A DNA stretch of 64,000 bases, taken from positions 186,001 through 250,000 of the forward strand of contig JADKGZ010000003.1 in assembly GCA_016722025.1 (NCBI GenBank), given 5' to 3'. A model generated the notes under the pieces. That model did no database searches. It saw nothing but the letters and a program-made list of their open reading frames with translations, and was not told where the DNA came from. Both the position numbers and the translations under genes were made by a program. This DNA comes from Acidimicrobiaceae bacterium. GTDB taxonomy: Bacteria > Actinomycetota > Acidimicrobiia > Acidimicrobiales > Ilumatobacteraceae. Shown piece after piece: positions 62,698 through 64,000 of this stretch. The number at the start of each line of letters is the position of its first letter. Positions within the stretch are counted from its first letter, which is position 1.

Positions 62698-62771
62698 TCA
62701 ACGACACCCTGCTGATCAAAGACCACCTGCTGACCAAAGACACCCTGCTGATCAACGACACCCTGATCGAC
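62685..62771 (+). repeat. 18-bp tandem repeat array, 4.8 copies
   Basis: Unit GACACCCTGCTGATCAAC repeats at 62685, 62703, 62721, 62739 and (partial) 62757, with few substitutions. The first copy spans the protease stop codon. Each unit carries TGATCA or TGACCA, and read in another frame encodes the hexapeptide DTLLIN/DTLLIK. It lies between two convergent genes; no spacer structure, so not a CRISPR array. Confidence 0.9.
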
Positions 62772-62784
62772 AGGGTCGCCTCGG

Positions 62785-64000
62785 TCAGGCGGTGGTGCCT
62801 TCCAAGACCTGGAACATCTTCAGGTCGCTGTAGAAGTCGAGGGCGTAGTCGCCGCCTTCGCGCCCGATGCCGCTGATGCCGCAGCCACCGAAGGGGGCGG
62901 TGAGGTCGCGCACGAGGAAGCAGTTGGTCCACACGGTGCCGGCGCGCACCGCACGACCCATACGCTCGGCGCGGGGCTGCGAGCCGGTGTACACGATGGC
63001 GCTGAGGCCGTAGGCGGTGCTGTTGGCCAGCCGGATCGCATCGGCTTCGTCGGTGAACGTCTGGAACGTGAGCACCGGGCCGAAGATCTCGCTCTGCACC
63101 ACCTCGCTGTCGTTGGACGCCGGCTCGATGAGCGTCGGTTCGTACCACAGGCCGTCGGCGCCACCGAGCGGCGACCGAGTGCCGCCGCGCAGGATGGTGT
63201 CGCCGTGTGCACGTGCGCGATCGACGAAACCGGCCACGCTGGCCACGTGATCGGGATGGATCATCGGGCTGATGGTGGTGGCCGCCTCGCGTGAGTCGCC
63301 CAGCACGTGCTGGTCGGCGAAGGAGTGGAACATGCGCAGGAACTCGTCGCGCACGCGTGCCTCGACGAGCAGCCGTGTGCCGGCGAGGCACACCTGGCCA
63401 CTGTCGTCGAACTGGCCGGCCGCCTTGCGTGCCGCTGCTTCCAGGTTGCAGTCCGCGAAGACCACGAACGGACCCTTGCCGCCCAGTTCGGCGGTGAACG
63501 GCACGATGTTCTTCGCCGCTGCCACTCCGATGTGGCGCGCCGTCTCCGGCGAACCGGTGAAGCTGATGCGCGTCAGCCGCGGGTCGTGCACCAGTGCGGC
63601 GCCCACTTCCTCGCCGATGCCCTGCACCACGTTGAACACGCCCGCCGGCACTCCGGCCGCGTGGGCCAGATCGGCCAGCAGGCTGCACGACAGCGGGCTC
63701 CACTCGGCAGGCTTGAGCACGACGGTGTTGCCCGCAGCGAGCGCCGGCGCGCACTTCCAGGTGCTCAGCATGAACGGCGCGTTCCACGGGGTGATCACCG
63801 CGGTGGGCCCGGCGGGCATGCGGATGACACGGTTGGCGGTGCCGTTCGACGACCACACCCGCTCCTCGTAGTCGCGCGCCAGGTCGGCGTAGGCGCGGAA
63901 GTTGCGGGCGCCGCGGGCCAGCACGCGCAGGCGCAGGCTCTCCTCCAGCATCGCCATGTCGAGGCACTCGACAGCGGCCAGTGACGGCACGTGCTCGTCG
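62785..64000 (-). CDS. Aldehyde dehydrogenase (5' end beyond window)
   Basis: NAD(P)-dependent aldehyde dehydrogenase, 405 residues visible; the N-terminus (about 80 residues) lies outside the window. Motifs: ITPWNAPFMLSTWKCAPALAAGNTVVLKPAEWSP (NAD site), SFTGSPETARHIG, catalytic Glu in FTAELGGKGPFVVF, nucleophile Cys in FDDSGQVCLAGTRLLVE and the EIFGPVLTFQTF loop. It resembles the 2-hydroxymuconic semialdehyde/betaine-aldehyde dehydrogenase group; the substrate is not determinable. Convergent with the protease gene across the tandem repeats. Confidence 0.9.
   Translation of the reverse strand, partial: DEHVPSLAAVECLDMAMLEESLRLRVLARGARNFRAYADLARDYEERVWSSNGTANRVIRMPAGPTAVITPWNAPFMLSTWKCAPALAAGNTVVLKPAEWSPLSCSLLADLAHAAGVPAGVFNVVQGIGEEVGAALVHDPRLTRISFTGSPETARHIGVAAAKNIVPFTAELGGKGPFVVFADCNLEAAARKAAGQFDDSGQVCLAGTRLLVEARVRDEFLRMFHSFADQHVLGDSREAATTISPMIHPDHVASVAGFVDRARAHGDTILRGGTRSPLGGADGLWYEPTLIEPASNDSEVVQSEIFGPVLTFQTFTDEADAIRLANSTAYGLSAIVYTGSQPRAERMGRAVRAGTVWTNCFLVRDLTAPFGGCGISGIGREGGDYALDFYSDLKMFQVLEGTTA

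Noticed and set aside
62685..62771. 18-bp repeats as a CRISPR array
   Set aside because: Units are contiguous with no spacers and no cas genes are nearby.

Overview
The window is chromosomal DNA from a high-GC Gram-positive (Actinomycetota), by eye about two-thirds G+C, with dense genes, frequent ATGA/GTGA start-stop overlaps and many GTG starts. A crotonyl-CoA carboxylase/reductase, a methylmalonyl-CoA epimerase, a complete type IV pilus (T4P) motor set and a cell-wall-binding-repeat protease together suggest a non-mycelial lineage such as Acidimicrobiia. That placement is inference; no rRNA is present.

Layout. (1) 1-6.2 kb: a tailoring-type cluster with a SAM methyltransferase (cut by the window edge), a B12-binding radical SAM enzyme, two GT4 glycosyltransferases, a family-5-like nucleotidyltransferase and an HPr-kinase-like enzyme. 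A 17-bp motif recurs upstream of the radical SAM and kinase genes. (2) 6.2-25.5 kb: housekeeping and accessory genes: LysM lipoprotein, two alpha/beta hydrolases (the second lacks the nucleophile serine), polyprenyl synthase, Eis-like acetyltransferase, exonuclease VII (xseAB), RmuC, an ABC exporter, two tandem secreted S33-type peptidases, two tRNA-Ser genes, tadA, a TetR/membrane-protein pair, the SRP RNA and a 5'-3' exonuclease. A roughly 350-bp segment covering the 3' end of the second hydrolase and its downstream repeats is duplicated beside tadA.

(3) 25.6-40.3 kb: the T4P locus: coiled-coil protein, pilB, pilC, pilD (opposite strand), pilT, a DUF429 protein, then on the minus strand the major pilin, a PilV-like pilin, a pilin-type N-terminus fused to a von Willebrand A domain with internal repeats, and a PilX-like protein. 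An IS3-family element (37840-39186) sits in the last codons of the major pilin, removing eight residues and separating the gene from its terminator.

(4) 40.3-51.7 kb: an RlmI-like methyltransferase, methylmalonyl-CoA epimerase, an ECF sigma factor translationally coupled to an unusual transmembrane anti-sigma-like protein with thioredoxin and degenerate sortase-like domains, crotonyl-CoA carboxylase/reductase, a secreted cyclophilin, a GH18-like lipoprotein and a thiolase. (5) 51.7-64 kb: a candidate small RNA with a consensus promoter, recR-dnaX, a CopC-CopD fusion, an ATP-dependent DNA ligase, secreted proteins of unknown role, a trypsin-like protease with cell-wall-binding repeats ending in 18-bp tandem repeats, and a partial aldehyde dehydrogenase.

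At least seven sites look like single-base indels (five protein genes and one tRNA acceptor stem). Scattered through otherwise ordinary genes, they more likely reflect assembly error than gene decay, so the broken genes should be re-read before being called pseudogenes.
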